Assembly (NCBI GenBank): GCA_902619805.1
Contig: CACNGC010000001.1
Coordinates: 124,001 to 188,000, forward strand
Length of the DNA: 64,000 nucleotides
Direction: 5' to 3'
DNA from: an uncultured SAR116 cluster alpha proteobacterium
GTDB lineage: Bacteria; Pseudomonadota; Alphaproteobacteria; Puniceispirillales; Marisalimonadaceae
A program made the translations under genes and the position numbers. Below are positions 8,832 to 17,633 of the stretch, piece after piece. The notes beneath the pieces are model-generated. The model was not told the DNA's origin and searched no databases. It saw only the letters and a list, made by a program, of their open reading frames with translations. Position 1 is the first letter of the stretch; each line of letters opens with the position of its first letter.

Positions 8832-10148
8832 TTAAAAAGTTTTGAGAAGAAATAGCGTAATACCAGGAAAAGAAAATAATAGTATTACTCTTAAAATATC
8901 ACTAAATAAAAAGGGTAAAACTCCTTTGAAAGTTTCAGCAATACTTACATCTCCTGCCATCTTGTTAATAATAAAAACATTTAATCCAACTGGAGGTGTA
9001 ATTAATCCTACTTCTACGACGATAAGTGTTAATATTCCAAACCATATTGCTGTTTCTTCAGCAGACATTCCAAAATCCAATGTCATAATCAAGGGAAAAA
9101 AAACTGGTATTGTGAGTAAAATCATTGCCAAGCTATCCATCAAACAGCCTAAGAAAAGATATAAAACAAGAATACATGCTACAATCAGATAAGGAGAAAG
9201 ATTGTTTTCTAGAGCTATCTCGCCTAATTGGTTTGGAAGTTGTGTTAATGCTATAAATGAGTTGAAAAATTCTGCTCCTAAAAGTACTAAAAATATCATA
9301 GCAGAAGTAATTGCTGTACTCTCAATTACTTCAACCAAGTCTTTAAACTTAAAATTTTTATTAGAAATAGCAATTATACCAGCTCCCCCTGCGCCAATAG
9401 CACCACCTTCTGTAGGAGTAAACCAACCTAAATAAATACCTCCTATCATCACCAAAAAAATTAGAATTATCTGCCATATATTCTTAAATAAAGACAATCT
9501 TTCTTTCCAGCCAACTCTATCTTTAGTTGGTCCAGAATCTTTTACAAATCTAACATATAAAGCGATTGCAAGTATGTATCCTAAAGCAGCTAGAATTCCT
9601 GGAATGAAAGCAGCTAAAAACATTTTAGCAATATTTTGTTCTGTTAAAATTGAGTAGATGATGAGTATTACAGATGGCGGAATTAATATCCCTAAAGTTC
9701 CACCAGCAGCCAAAGTTCCTGTACTTAGAGCTCCAGAGTATCCTAATCGTCTTAGTTCAGGAAGTGCAACTTTACCCATAGTGGCTGCTGTTGCTAGTGA
9801 TGATCCGCAAATAGCTCCAAATCCTGCACAAGCGCCAATAGCTGCCATTGCAACCCCACCCTTTCTATGACCAAGACAAGCGCCAGTAAATTTAAAAAGT
9901 GCTTCACTCATACCAGCTTTACCAGCAAAATTTCCCATTAATAAAAATAGTGGAATAACAGATAAAGAATAATTAGAAAATAAATGCCACGCACTAGTTT
10001 TAACTTGAGATAAAATTGGAAGCCATCCAGCTATTATAATAGTACCTGAACAACCAACTATTAGCATAGCCAAACCAATCGGCATTCTTAGCGCAAGCAT
10101 AGAAAACAATATTGGAAAAGCTATTATGCCAAGGGTAAATTTATCCAT
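8832..10148 (-). CDS. dctM: TRAP transporter large permease (DctM-type), system 2
   Basis: This 438-residue polytopic protein has the standard DctM length. It shows PLFLLMGNFAGKAGMSEALF, then a GAICGSSLATAATMGKVALPELR block, GGTLGILIPPSVILIIYS and the C-terminal VEVGLITPPVGLNVFI. It lies 4 bases after its DctQ partner. The operon is divergent from the aromatic catabolic cluster starting at 11925, suggesting import of that pathway's substrate. Confidence 0.94.
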   Translation of the reverse strand: MDKFTLGIIAFPILFSMLALRMPIGLAMLIVGCSGTIIIAGWLPILSQVKTSAWHLFSNYSLSVIPLFLLMGNFAGKAGMSEALFKFTGACLGHRKGGVAMAAIGACAGFGAICGSSLATAATMGKVALPELRRLGYSGALSTGTLAAGGTLGILIPPSVILIIYSILTEQNIAKMFLAAFIPGILAALGYILAIALYVRFVKDSGPTKDRVGWKERLSLFKNIWQIILIFLVMIGGIYLGWFTPTEGGAIGAGGAGIIAISNKNFKFKDLVEVIESTAITSAMIFLVLLGAEFFNSFIALTQLPNQLGEIALENNLSPYLIVACILVLYLFLGCLMDSLAMILLTIPVFFPLIMTLDFGMSAEETAIWFGILTLIVVEVGLITPPVGLNVFIINKMAGDVSIAETFKGVLPFLFSDILRVILLFSFPGITLFLLKTF

Positions 10149-10152
10149 AAAG

Positions 10153-10683
10153 TTATTTTCCTGTTATGAGATTAATTTTAATTATGAATGTATAAAAACA
10201 GCAGATTGTTAAAAGAAAAAAAGAAGCAATTACAGGTAAAAAAGGTAACCAAATAGGAAATGCTAAAAGCATAGTTTCTTCTTGATAGATGTACATATCT
10301 TTTGCTCCTAAAATCATACGAGAGCTAAAGAACAATGCTACCACAGCAAATATTAAAGAACTAATTGAGTCTAATAAATTAATTTTATTTTTAGAGAGTT
10401 TTGCTGTTATAAAATCCACAATAACATTTCCATTTTTTAAATGACACAATGGTAAAAATGATCCTATAGCTACAGCACAAGCAATTTCTACAAGTTCAAA
10501 GTCACCCAAAATAGGAGATGAGAAAACTACTCTTCCAAAAATTGAAAAAATACTAATTAAAGCTGCAAATAAAAGTATAAATCCCCCAAATATAGCAAAA
10601 TATCTGGATGTTAAATTTAAAATACGTCCAAATTGATTATTTGGACGTATTTTAGATGAAATAATTTTTTTCCAAAATATCAT
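10153..10683 (-). CDS. dctQ: TRAP transporter small permease (DctQ-type), system 2
   Basis: This 176-residue membrane protein has four helices in DctQ order. The block GDFELVEIACAVAIGSFLPLCHLKNGNVIVDF corresponds to the family signature. The first ~25 residues are polar, and codons 10-22 are encoded by a perfect 14-bp inverted repeat (10619-10653), so the real start may be uncertain. It lies 10 bases after dctP and 4 before dctM. Confidence 0.88.
   Translation of the reverse strand: MIFWKKIISSKIRPNNQFGRILNLTSRYFAIFGGFILLFAALISIFSIFGRVVFSSPILGDFELVEIACAVAIGSFLPLCHLKNGNVIVDFITAKLSKNKINLLDSISSLIFAVVALFFSSRMILGAKDMYIYQEETMLLAFPIWLPFLPVIASFFLLTICCFYTFIIKINLITGK
10619..10653 (-). promoter_or_regulatory. 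14-bp perfect inverted repeat inside the start of dctQ (system 2)
   Basis: The arms AAAATACGTCCAAA and TTTGGACGTATTTT surround a 7-base loop. The element starts about 40 bases past the dctP stop and lies within the first codons of dctQ as read. By position it parallels the hairpin after dctP in system 1. It may attenuate transcription or stabilise the dctP message. Confidence 0.55.
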
Positions 10684-10693
10684 GATAATTGAA

Positions 10694-11728
10694 TTATAAC
10701 ATTTTTTCGTATTTCTTAATTAGAGACTTTGCAGTATCGAAAAGTTTTTGTCCATCTAGTCCTTTACTGTTCGCGTCTTTTATCCAATCACTGATAACCT
10801 CATCACCGGCTTTTTTAATTTGTGCAACAGATTCTCCAGAAAGGATGTGAAATTCACCGCCAGCTTTTACAGCTAAGTCTCTTGCGGGACCCTCAAAACC
10901 ATCCCAAAGTATGCCTGCCTGTTTAGCAAGAGACATTCCAGAATTATTATCAATAATTTTTTTGTGTGCCGCTGATAATGAATTATATTTGGCTTTATTC
11001 ATGATAAATAAGAATGGGGTGGTATATAATCCTCTATTTCCTGCGATATTTGTATGAGATCTTGTAAGTTCTTGAAGTTTGAACGATGGCATTATCTCCC
11101 AGGGCACGACCATTCCATCAATAACACCTTTAGATAACGATGGCGCTACTTTAGGCACTGGCATTCCAACTGGAGTTGCACCCAGTTTCTTAAGAAGGTT
11201 GGTTGCTGATCGTGTTGGACCTCTTAGTTTTAAGCCCTTAAAGTCATCTAAAGACTTTATTAGTGTTTTTTTTGTATGTATCATTCCAGGTGAATGAACA
11301 TGAACTGCAAGAATTTTATAATCTTTTAGATCTTCTGCACCAACTGTTTCCATATATTCTTGTACAGCTTGAGCAGTAATTTTTGCGCTTGTTGGCATAA
11401 AGGGCAATTCAAAAACAGATAATCTTGGAAACCTACCAGGAGTATATCCTGCAACCGTCCAAGCTAAGTCAACAACACCCTCACGAACTTGATCGACTAG
11501 TTGTGGCGGTTTACCACCAAGTTGCATTGAAGGATACATTTCAGTGATAATTTCTCCATTACTTTCCTTGGTTACTTTATCGGCCCATGGCTTAACAAAT
11601 TTAGCATTAGAATTTGCAGGCATTGGAACAAATGTATGAAATTTTAAAGTTACTTTATCAGCTAATGCTGAAAATGATAATCCAGCACTGATAATTGTTG
11701 TCGCTAATACGCCAATCAATTTATTCAT
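10694..11728 (-). CDS. dctP: TRAP transporter solute-binding protein (DctP-type), system 2
   Basis: This 344-residue periplasmic protein has a signal peptide ending near SALA at about residue 23. Family blocks include HTFVPMPANSNAKFVKPWADKV, EMYPSMQLGGKPPQLVDQVREG and KSLDDFKGLKLRGPTRSATNLLKKLGA, where the Arg in LRGP is the expected carboxylate ligand. GVIDGMVVPWEI follows. It is first in its operon and divergent from the ring-cleavage genes across about 196 bases. Uptake of an aromatic or phenylpropanoid acid is an inference from this neighbourhood. Confidence 0.92.
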   Translation of the reverse strand: MNKLIGVLATTIISAGLSFSALADKVTLKFHTFVPMPANSNAKFVKPWADKVTKESNGEIITEMYPSMQLGGKPPQLVDQVREGVVDLAWTVAGYTPGRFPRLSVFELPFMPTSAKITAQAVQEYMETVGAEDLKDYKILAVHVHSPGMIHTKKTLIKSLDDFKGLKLRGPTRSATNLLKKLGATPVGMPVPKVAPSLSKGVIDGMVVPWEIMPSFKLQELTRSHTNIAGNRGLYTTPFLFIMNKAKYNSLSAAHKKIIDNNSGMSLAKQAGILWDGFEGPARDLAVKAGGEFHILSGESVAQIKKAGDEVISDWIKDANSKGLDGQKLFDTAKSLIKKYEKML

Positions 11729-11924
11729 TAGTATTCCTCCATATAATATTTAAAATAATTTTAATCTAACTAATCTAAATCATTAACTAGATATTTTTAT
11801 AAATCAAATTCTATTTTTTTAAAAATTGTAATAATTATCATTATATGAGAAATTAGTTATAAAATTATTGTTTTTTTATCAAAATAGTATATTATTTTAT
11901 AAAATCATTACAAGGATCTATTTT
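11729..11924. promoter_or_regulatory. Divergent intergenic control region between TRAP system 2 and ring-cleavage operon
   Basis: This 196-base AT-rich gap must hold promoters for both directions. It contains an imperfect palindrome at about 11876-11906 (TTTTATCAAAATA facing TATTTTATAAAA) close to the dioxygenase start. That is a plausible operator for the IclR-type regulator encoded downstream. No consensus is certain. Confidence 0.35.
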
Positions 11925-12899
11925 ATGTCAATTAATGCCCTTAGTTATATTGGAGTTAATTCAGATAAAATTGAAGATTGGCAAGACTTTGCAACTAAGA
12001 ATCTAGGAATGCAAAAAACTGATTATTCAAAAAAATCTCTATTATTTCGTATGGATGATCAAAAGCAAAGGTTCACAGTCTCTGGTGAACCTGGTGATAA
12101 ACTTGCTTTTCTTGGGTGGGAAGTAGAAGAAAAATCGGATCTTCAAAAATATGCTAAAAAGTTAGAAGATACTGGAATAGATGTTTTTGTAGGGGACAAA
12201 AACCTTGCTGATATGAGGTTTGTTGATGAATTAATATATTTTGATGATCCAGTAGGGAATAGAATTGAACTTGTTTATAGGCCTCATATTGATAACAGTC
12301 CATTTGTCTCGGGAAGACCAATTTCTGGATTTAAAACTGATGTTTGTGGACTTGGTCACGCAGTTTTACATGTATCTAATATTGATATGTTAATTCCTTT
12401 TTATAGAGATATTTTAGATTTCAAAATAAGTGATTATAGTTTTGATCCTATTTCATTATGTTTTTTTCATGTAAATGGACGCCATCACAGTTTCGCTCTA
12501 ATTGGGAGTGGTCAGCAAGGGTTTCATCATTTTATGGTAGAATATAAAAACTTAGATGATGTTGGGCAAGGATATGATTTACTACAATATAACCATAAAA
12601 ATGGAATAGCTTATACCTTGGGACGACATACAAACGATTACATGACCTCTTTTTATGCACATACTCCTTCAGGCTTTTTTATTGAAAATGGATGGGGTGG
12701 CAGAATTATTGATCCGACTATATGGGTTCCTCATGAAACGAACGAGGGTCCAAGTTTCTGGGGGCATGAAAGATTATATTTACCTGATGAAGAAAGATTA
12801 AAGTTTAGAAAAAAACGTTTTGAAACAGCTCAGCAAGGTAAAAGATCACCTCTGATAATTGATTGTCCTTGGTTATATCAAAATATTCAAAAAAAATGA
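11925..12899 (+). CDS. Type I extradiol ring-cleavage dioxygenase (BphC/catechol 2,3-dioxygenase-like)
   Basis: This 324-residue protein has two VOC repeats and would open a catechol-type ring next to the hydroxyls with Fe(II). The C-terminal repeat carries the expected metal triad: His145 in GLGHAVLH, His202 in GFHHFMVEY and Glu254 in FFIENGW. Tyr244 and the neighbouring His residues match the active-site pattern of BphC-like enzymes. The ATG at 11925 is preferred because CAAGGAT lies just upstream. It overlaps the hydroxylase by 4 bases (ATGA), so the pair is translationally coupled. The exact catechol is unknown. Confidence 0.9.
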   Translation: MSINALSYIGVNSDKIEDWQDFATKNLGMQKTDYSKKSLLFRMDDQKQRFTVSGEPGDKLAFLGWEVEEKSDLQKYAKKLEDTGIDVFVGDKNLADMRFVDELIYFDDPVGNRIELVYRPHIDNSPFVSGRPISGFKTDVCGLGHAVLHVSNIDMLIPFYRDILDFKISDYSFDPISLCFFHVNGRHHSFALIGSGQQGFHHFMVEYKNLDDVGQGYDLLQYNHKNGIAYTLGRHTNDYMTSFYAHTPSGFFIENGWGGRIIDPTIWVPHETNEGPSFWGHERLYLPDEERLKFRKKRFETAQQGKRSPLIIDCPWLYQNIQKK

Positions 12900-14359
12900 G
12901 TACTGTGAATTTTGATGTTGTTATAGTTGGATTAGGACCTACAGGAGGAACATTAGCTAATCTTTTAGCTATGAATAATTTATCAATTCTAATTTTAGAA
13001 AAGGAATCAAGTATATACAACCTACCACGAGCAGTTCATTTTGATGATGAAGTAATGAGGGTATTTAACACCATTGGGATTACAAAGAGTTTAACAAAAA
13101 AATTAATTATTAACAAAGGCACAAAATTTATAAATGAAAAAGGTAAACTGCTTCTTGATTGGCCAAGACCCAAAATAATTACTGAAAATGGCTGGTATCC
13201 TAGTTATCGTTTTCATCAACCTGATTTAGAAAAAAGTCTTCGTCATAAATTAAAAAGATTTGAAAAGGTTATCATTTCCCAAAATTCTGAAGTATACAAA
13301 ACTATCAATCATAAAAATTTTTCAATTATTCAATACAAAAATTTAAAAACCAAACAGATTTTTTCCGTAAAGTCTAAATATGTTATTGGTTGTGATGGTG
13401 CTAATTCCTTTTTAAGAAAGCAAATAAAAATTGAGATGGAACATCTAGGCTTTGAGCAACGATGGGCTGTCATTGATGTAATTTTAAAAACAAAAAACAC
13501 AAATTTGCCAGATAGAACAATACAATATTGTAACTCAAAAAGGCCAGCTACATATTGTAGAAACGTAGGACAAAGAAGAAGATGGGAAGTCGCTTTAAAA
13601 GAGGAAGAAAGTGCAGAAAATTTTTTTGATAGCAAGACACTTTGGAAATTTTTAAGTCAATGGGTATCCCAAGATGAAGCAAAAATTGAAAGAAAAACTG
13701 TTTATACATTTCAATCAGCTATTGCAAAAAAATGGAGAATGGGACGTCTATTTTTAGTTGGAGATGCTGCTCATTTAACACCACCATTTATGGGACAAGG
13801 AATGTGTGCTGGAATTAGAGATGCATCTAATTTAGCTTGGAAAATTAGCATATGTTGTAAAAAAGGTCATAATGAAAAATTACTTGATACTTATCAAAGT
13901 GAGAGATCTTCAAATGTAAGAGATTATATAAATACTGCAATGAAAATGGGCGAACTACTTAATTCAATTGGAGGATCAAAGGTATCAGACACTGTTTATA
14001 TGGAGAAAGATGGTACAATAAAAATGAATAGTATTAAGCCTGAACTTGGAAAAGGATTAGGTAATCTGGATGATAAAAATAGAGGAAAAATTTTTCCATC
14101 TATAAAAATTAATTTTAACAAAGAATTTGATGATTTTTTTTCATGTTATCCAATCTTAATTACAAATAAGAAGGTAAGTGAAAAGAAATTAAAAATTAGA
14201 ACTTATACTTCATTTGATATACCAGAAATAGAAACAATTTTAAAAAAATTTAATACAAACAGTTTAATAATTAGACCTGATCGGTTTGTTCTTGCTAGTA
14301 CAGATAAAAGCGACTTAAAAGAGTTTTCTCGTTTTTATTTTAATCAAATTTTTGCTTGA
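12896..14359 (+). CDS. FAD-dependent aromatic hydroxylase (MhpA/PheA-like monooxygenase)
   Basis: This 487-residue flavoprotein monooxygenase would hydroxylate a phenolic ring with NAD(P)H and O2, feeding the dioxygenase. It shows the Rossmann motif GLGPTGG at residues 12-18, the DG motif GCDGANSFLRK near 165 and the GD motif VGDAAHLTPPFMGQGM near 289. The C-terminal IRPDRFVLAS is typical of the MhpA branch. It overlaps the stop of the upstream dioxygenase gene. 3-(3-hydroxyphenyl)propionate-like substrates are likely but not shown. Confidence 0.9.
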   Translation: MSTVNFDVVIVGLGPTGGTLANLLAMNNLSILILEKESSIYNLPRAVHFDDEVMRVFNTIGITKSLTKKLIINKGTKFINEKGKLLLDWPRPKIITENGWYPSYRFHQPDLEKSLRHKLKRFEKVIISQNSEVYKTINHKNFSIIQYKNLKTKQIFSVKSKYVIGCDGANSFLRKQIKIEMEHLGFEQRWAVIDVILKTKNTNLPDRTIQYCNSKRPATYCRNVGQRRRWEVALKEEESAENFFDSKTLWKFLSQWVSQDEAKIERKTVYTFQSAIAKKWRMGRLFLVGDAAHLTPPFMGQGMCAGIRDASNLAWKISICCKKGHNEKLLDTYQSERSSNVRDYINTAMKMGELLNSIGGSKVSDTVYMEKDGTIKMNSIKPELGKGLGNLDDKNRGKIFPSIKINFNKEFDDFFSCYPILITNKKVSEKKLKIRTYTSFDIPEIETILKKFNTNSLIIRPDRFVLASTDKSDLKEFSRFYFNQIFA

Positions 14360-14370
14360 TAGGGACAAAG

Positions 14371-15153
14371 ATGTCAGGGTTTCAAAGGTATAAAAAAATC
14401 TTAGATCTTTTCTCCGAAGAGAGAAGTTCTTGGACTGTCTTAGAAATTTCAAAATCACTTAAAACACCATCTAGTACAATATATAGAATTGTCCGAGAAA
14501 TGGTTACAGCAGAATTTCTTGAAAGTGCGTCAGGATCTTATTTTAGATTGGGGCCGGCATTCATTAAATTTAATAGAATAATTAATTTTTCTGATCCTTT
14601 GGTCAGAGCGGGACAACCATTTCTAAAAAAACTATCTAATGAAAATCCTATAACTAGTGTAAACGTTTTAGCGAGACTCTATGGCAAAAATGTGATGTGC
14701 GTTGCTGACTACAAAAATCCATCTTTTAAAAATAATACAAGTTATCAAAGAGGTAAATTAATGCCATTAATTTACGGTGCAACTTCCAGGGCAATAATTA
14801 TGCAAATTACTGGCAAAAGGTTAGAAAATTTAATTAATTTAGAGAATTTTAAATCAGATGAAGATAAAAACAATTTTTTGAAAGATTTAAAAAGTGACAG
14901 AAAAAAAGGATATTGTTTTACAGAAGGTCAAGTAGATAAAGGTCTCATTGGTTTTGCAGTTTCAATCAGTAACAAAAAATTGGGTATTGAAGCGTCTTTA
15001 AGTTCAATATTCAATTTAGATGATTTTCTTTTAGAGCATGAGCCCATAATTTATGCTAATCTAACGACTTATGGTTTATTAGTAGAAAAATACATTAATG
15101 AAATTTTTGAAGATATTAAAAAATATCATCATGAAACAAATTCAATAAGGTAG
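14371..15153 (+). CDS. IclR-family transcriptional regulator
   Basis: This 260-residue regulator has an N-terminal winged helix (about residues 8-65, with WTVLEISKSLKTPSSTIYRIV) and a C-terminal IclR effector domain (PLIYGATSRAI, VDKGLIGFAVSI). The ATG at 14371 is chosen because AGGGA lies 5 bases upstream; a TTG at 14356 would overlap the previous stop. It is embedded in the ring-cleavage operon. IclR proteins commonly control such operons in response to the aromatic acid, so autoregulation of this cluster is likely. Confidence 0.9.
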   Translation: MSGFQRYKKILDLFSEERSSWTVLEISKSLKTPSSTIYRIVREMVTAEFLESASGSYFRLGPAFIKFNRIINFSDPLVRAGQPFLKKLSNENPITSVNVLARLYGKNVMCVADYKNPSFKNNTSYQRGKLMPLIYGATSRAIIMQITGKRLENLINLENFKSDEDKNNFLKDLKSDRKKGYCFTEGQVDKGLIGFAVSISNKKLGIEASLSSIFNLDDFLLEHEPIIYANLTTYGLLVEKYINEIFEDIKKYHHETNSIR

Positions 15154-15157
15154 ATAG

Positions 15158-16000
15158 ATGTCTTTAGATGCTGTTCAAGCTAATATTTCATTACACCATC
15201 TTGAAATAAAAAGTCGTGACCCAAAAAGATTAGCTGAATTTTATTCAATAGTAATGAATATGAAGATAAACAGGCTGACAAATCAAAAGTTTTTATGCGA
15301 GGGGCCTGGTCGAAAAATAATAATAACAACCGGGAAAAACAAAACACTCGGTTACGCAGGTATGGTTTGTAAAAACAAAGAAAATTTAGAGAGGTATAAA
15401 GAATTTTTAAAAATAAATAAATGTGAATTTAATGCTTTTGTTTCAGAGTTTTATCAATCAGGATCCTTTGCGTTGGAAGATCCTGATAACAATATGATTT
15501 GCTTTGGCGTTTTAAAAAAAGAAAATAATTTTTTGAAAAAAGGTATTTATGCACCGTTGCAGCATCTAACTTTTGCATCTAAAGACGTTGAGAAGTTTCA
15601 AAATTTTTATCAAAGAAAACTTGGTTTTCAAGTAACTGACAGAGTAGTAAAAAGTACTGGAGAACTTGCAACTTGTTTCACAACGTCAAATCACGAACAT
15701 CACACAATTGCGTGTTTTAAGTCTTCACAGAATGGAATGGATCACCACTCATATGAAGCTGGAGAATGGAATAATATAAAAATTTGGTGTGATCATTTTG
15801 CACAAAATAATATAAAATTGATGTGGGGTCCTGGTAGACACGGTCCAGGAAATAATTTATTCGTATTTATTGAAGATATTGATGGAAATTGGATAGAAAT
15901 ATCGGCTGAATTGGAAACGGTAATTGGTCGACCACCAAAAAACTGGCCTCAAGAAGAAAAAACCCTGAATTTATGGGGAAAAGCAATTATGAGATCTTAA
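15158..16000 (+). CDS. VOC-family extradiol dioxygenase-like protein
   Basis: This 280-residue protein has two VOC repeats. The C-terminal half keeps a full putative iron triad: His136 in LQHLTFAS, His196/197 in DHHSYEAG and Glu248 in WIEISAE. The block GPGRHGPGNNLFVFIED matches a subgroup often called biphenyl-2,3-diol dioxygenase-like. It is a second ring-cleavage candidate in the same operon, diverged from the first one. It may act on a different intermediate or be an isomerase-type VOC enzyme. It starts 4 bases after the regulator stop. Confidence 0.82.
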   Translation: MSLDAVQANISLHHLEIKSRDPKRLAEFYSIVMNMKINRLTNQKFLCEGPGRKIIITTGKNKTLGYAGMVCKNKENLERYKEFLKINKCEFNAFVSEFYQSGSFALEDPDNNMICFGVLKKENNFLKKGIYAPLQHLTFASKDVEKFQNFYQRKLGFQVTDRVVKSTGELATCFTTSNHEHHTIACFKSSQNGMDHHSYEAGEWNNIKIWCDHFAQNNIKLMWGPGRHGPGNNLFVFIEDIDGNWIEISAELETVIGRPPKNWPQEEKTLNLWGKAIMRS

Positions 16001-16013
16001 GAGAGGAGATAAA

Positions 16014-16871
16014 ATGAAATTACTAAGTTTTACTAGATTAGGAAAAACAGGTTTTGGAGCAGTTGTTAAAGATGGAATTATTGATCTTACTGGCAAATTA
16101 GATCCAGAGATTAATTCTATTAAAGAATTAATTTCACTTAATATGGAAGATGAAGCAGAAGAGTATATAGCAGGTAAAACAAAAGACTTGTCTTTTTCAG
16201 ATTTTACTTTTTTACCTGTAATTCCAAATCCAGAAAAAATTATGTGTATTGGGTTAAATTATTTAGAGCATAAAAAAGAAACTGGTAGACCTGATGTAGA
16301 TAACCCAACAATTTTTACCAGGTTTGCAGACTCCCAAGTTGCTCACTTGCAACCTTTAATCAAACCTGACAATTCTGATCGTTTTGATTATGAAGCTGAA
16401 ATGGCAATCGTTATAGGTAAAGGCGGTAGGTTTATCTCTGAAGAAGAGGCACTAAATCATATTGCTGGTTATACATGTTACAATGACGGAAGTATAAGAA
16501 ATTATCAAAGACACACTTCTCAATTTACTCCAGGTAAAACTTTTCCAGGAACAGGTGGGTTCGGACCTTATTTAGTTACACCGAGTGAAGTAGGTGATTA
16601 TAGAAAGCTACCAATTGAATTAAGGTTAAATGGAAATGTAATGCAGAAAGCTACATTAGCTGATCTTATTTTCCCAATTCCAAGATTAATTAGTTACATT
16701 TCAGAATTTACTGCATTATCATCTGGAGATGTGATTGTAACAGGCACTCCTGGGGGTGTTGGAGATAAAAGGAATCCACCTGTATACATGGTTCCAGGAG
16801 ACATTGTTGAAGTTGATATCGGGTTGTTAGGAGTTTTAAAAAACCCAGTGATTGCAGAACCAAAGTTATAA
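16014..16871 (+). CDS. Fumarylacetoacetate hydrolase-family enzyme
   Basis: This 285-residue FAH-fold enzyme acts on 2-oxo-dioic products of ring cleavage by hydrolysis, hydration or isomerisation. Family blocks are IMCIGLNYLEHKKE, DYEAEMAIVIGKGGR with metal ligands Glu127 and Glu129, Asp158 in CYNDGSIRNYQ, TPGKTFPGTGGFGP and VIVTGTPGGVG. GAGGAG precedes the ATG at good spacing. As the last catabolic gene of the operon it would process the ring-opened product. Confidence 0.9.
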   Translation: MKLLSFTRLGKTGFGAVVKDGIIDLTGKLDPEINSIKELISLNMEDEAEEYIAGKTKDLSFSDFTFLPVIPNPEKIMCIGLNYLEHKKETGRPDVDNPTIFTRFADSQVAHLQPLIKPDNSDRFDYEAEMAIVIGKGGRFISEEEALNHIAGYTCYNDGSIRNYQRHTSQFTPGKTFPGTGGFGPYLVTPSEVGDYRKLPIELRLNGNVMQKATLADLIFPIPRLISYISEFTALSSGDVIVTGTPGGVGDKRNPPVYMVPGDIVEVDIGLLGVLKNPVIAEPKL

Positions 16872-16897
16872 ATTAAATTTATGAGGATTTATAAATA

Positions 16898-17590
16898 ATG
16901 AATAAATCTTTAATAACAAATTTATTATCAACATTAATTATAATTGTAGGTTATATTTATCAAGAAAATTATCCTTTTATTATAATCATAGGAGTATTTG
17001 CTTTATCGGGTAGCTTAACTAATTGGTTAGCTATTCATATGTTGTTTGAAAAAGTACCCCTTTTATATGGATCTGGAGTTATCCTAGATAAATTCGAAGA
17101 TATTAAACTAGGAATAAAGAATCTTATTTTACAAGAGTTATTTACTGAAACCCAGATAAATAATTTTTTATTAGATAATAAAGTCACTACTTCGGAAACA
17201 ATCATTAATAAAATTGATTTTGATAAGGTTTTTATAGGTTTAGTAGAAGCAATTGAGGGGTCACAATTAGGAGGTATGTTGGCGATGGTTGGCGGTAGAA
17301 AAGCTCTTGATCCTCTTAAAGAACCTTTTACTAAAAAATTAAAAATAATTATTGAAGACTTTGTAACTGAAAATACTTCGAATGATAATAGTTCTGATAC
17401 TACTGCGTCTTTATTATTAAAGATTGAAAATATATTAGACGCTAGATTAGCCGATTTGTCACCTGAAGATATAAAAAGCATTATTCAAAAAATGATTAAA
17501 GAGCATCTAGGCTGGCTGGTGGTTTGGGGGGGCTTTTTTGGTGGTTTTTTAGGTTTAATACTAAGTCCTATTGGATTTAATATTTTGTAA
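16898..17590 (+). CDS. DUF445-family membrane protein
   Basis: This 230-residue protein has an N-terminal hydrophobic pair (about residues 5-45) containing SGSLTNWLAIHMLFEK, which matches the DUF445 signature. It ends in a C-terminal membrane segment with a Gly-rich GGFFGGFLGLILSP. The soluble middle is helical. The molecular function of the family is not established. It follows the FAH gene by 26 bases but is probably not part of the pathway. It ends before a bidirectional hairpin. Confidence 0.8.
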   Translation: MNKSLITNLLSTLIIIVGYIYQENYPFIIIIGVFALSGSLTNWLAIHMLFEKVPLLYGSGVILDKFEDIKLGIKNLILQELFTETQINNFLLDNKVTTSETIINKIDFDKVFIGLVEAIEGSQLGGMLAMVGGRKALDPLKEPFTKKLKIIIEDFVTENTSNDNSSDTTASLLLKIENILDARLADLSPEDIKSIIQKMIKEHLGWLVVWGGFFGGFLGLILSPIGFNIL

Positions 17591-17599
17591 TATATGTGT

Positions 17600-17625
17600 A
17601 GGAGAGTATAAAAACATACTCTCCT
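17600..17625. terminator. Bidirectional stem-loop between convergent genes
   Basis: The arms AGGAGAGTAT and ATACTCTCCT (10 bp) pair around a 6-base loop, between the stops of the DUF445 gene and the SDR gene. T-rich sequence follows on the plus strand. Confidence 0.7.
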
Positions 17626-17633
17626 TAATCTTT

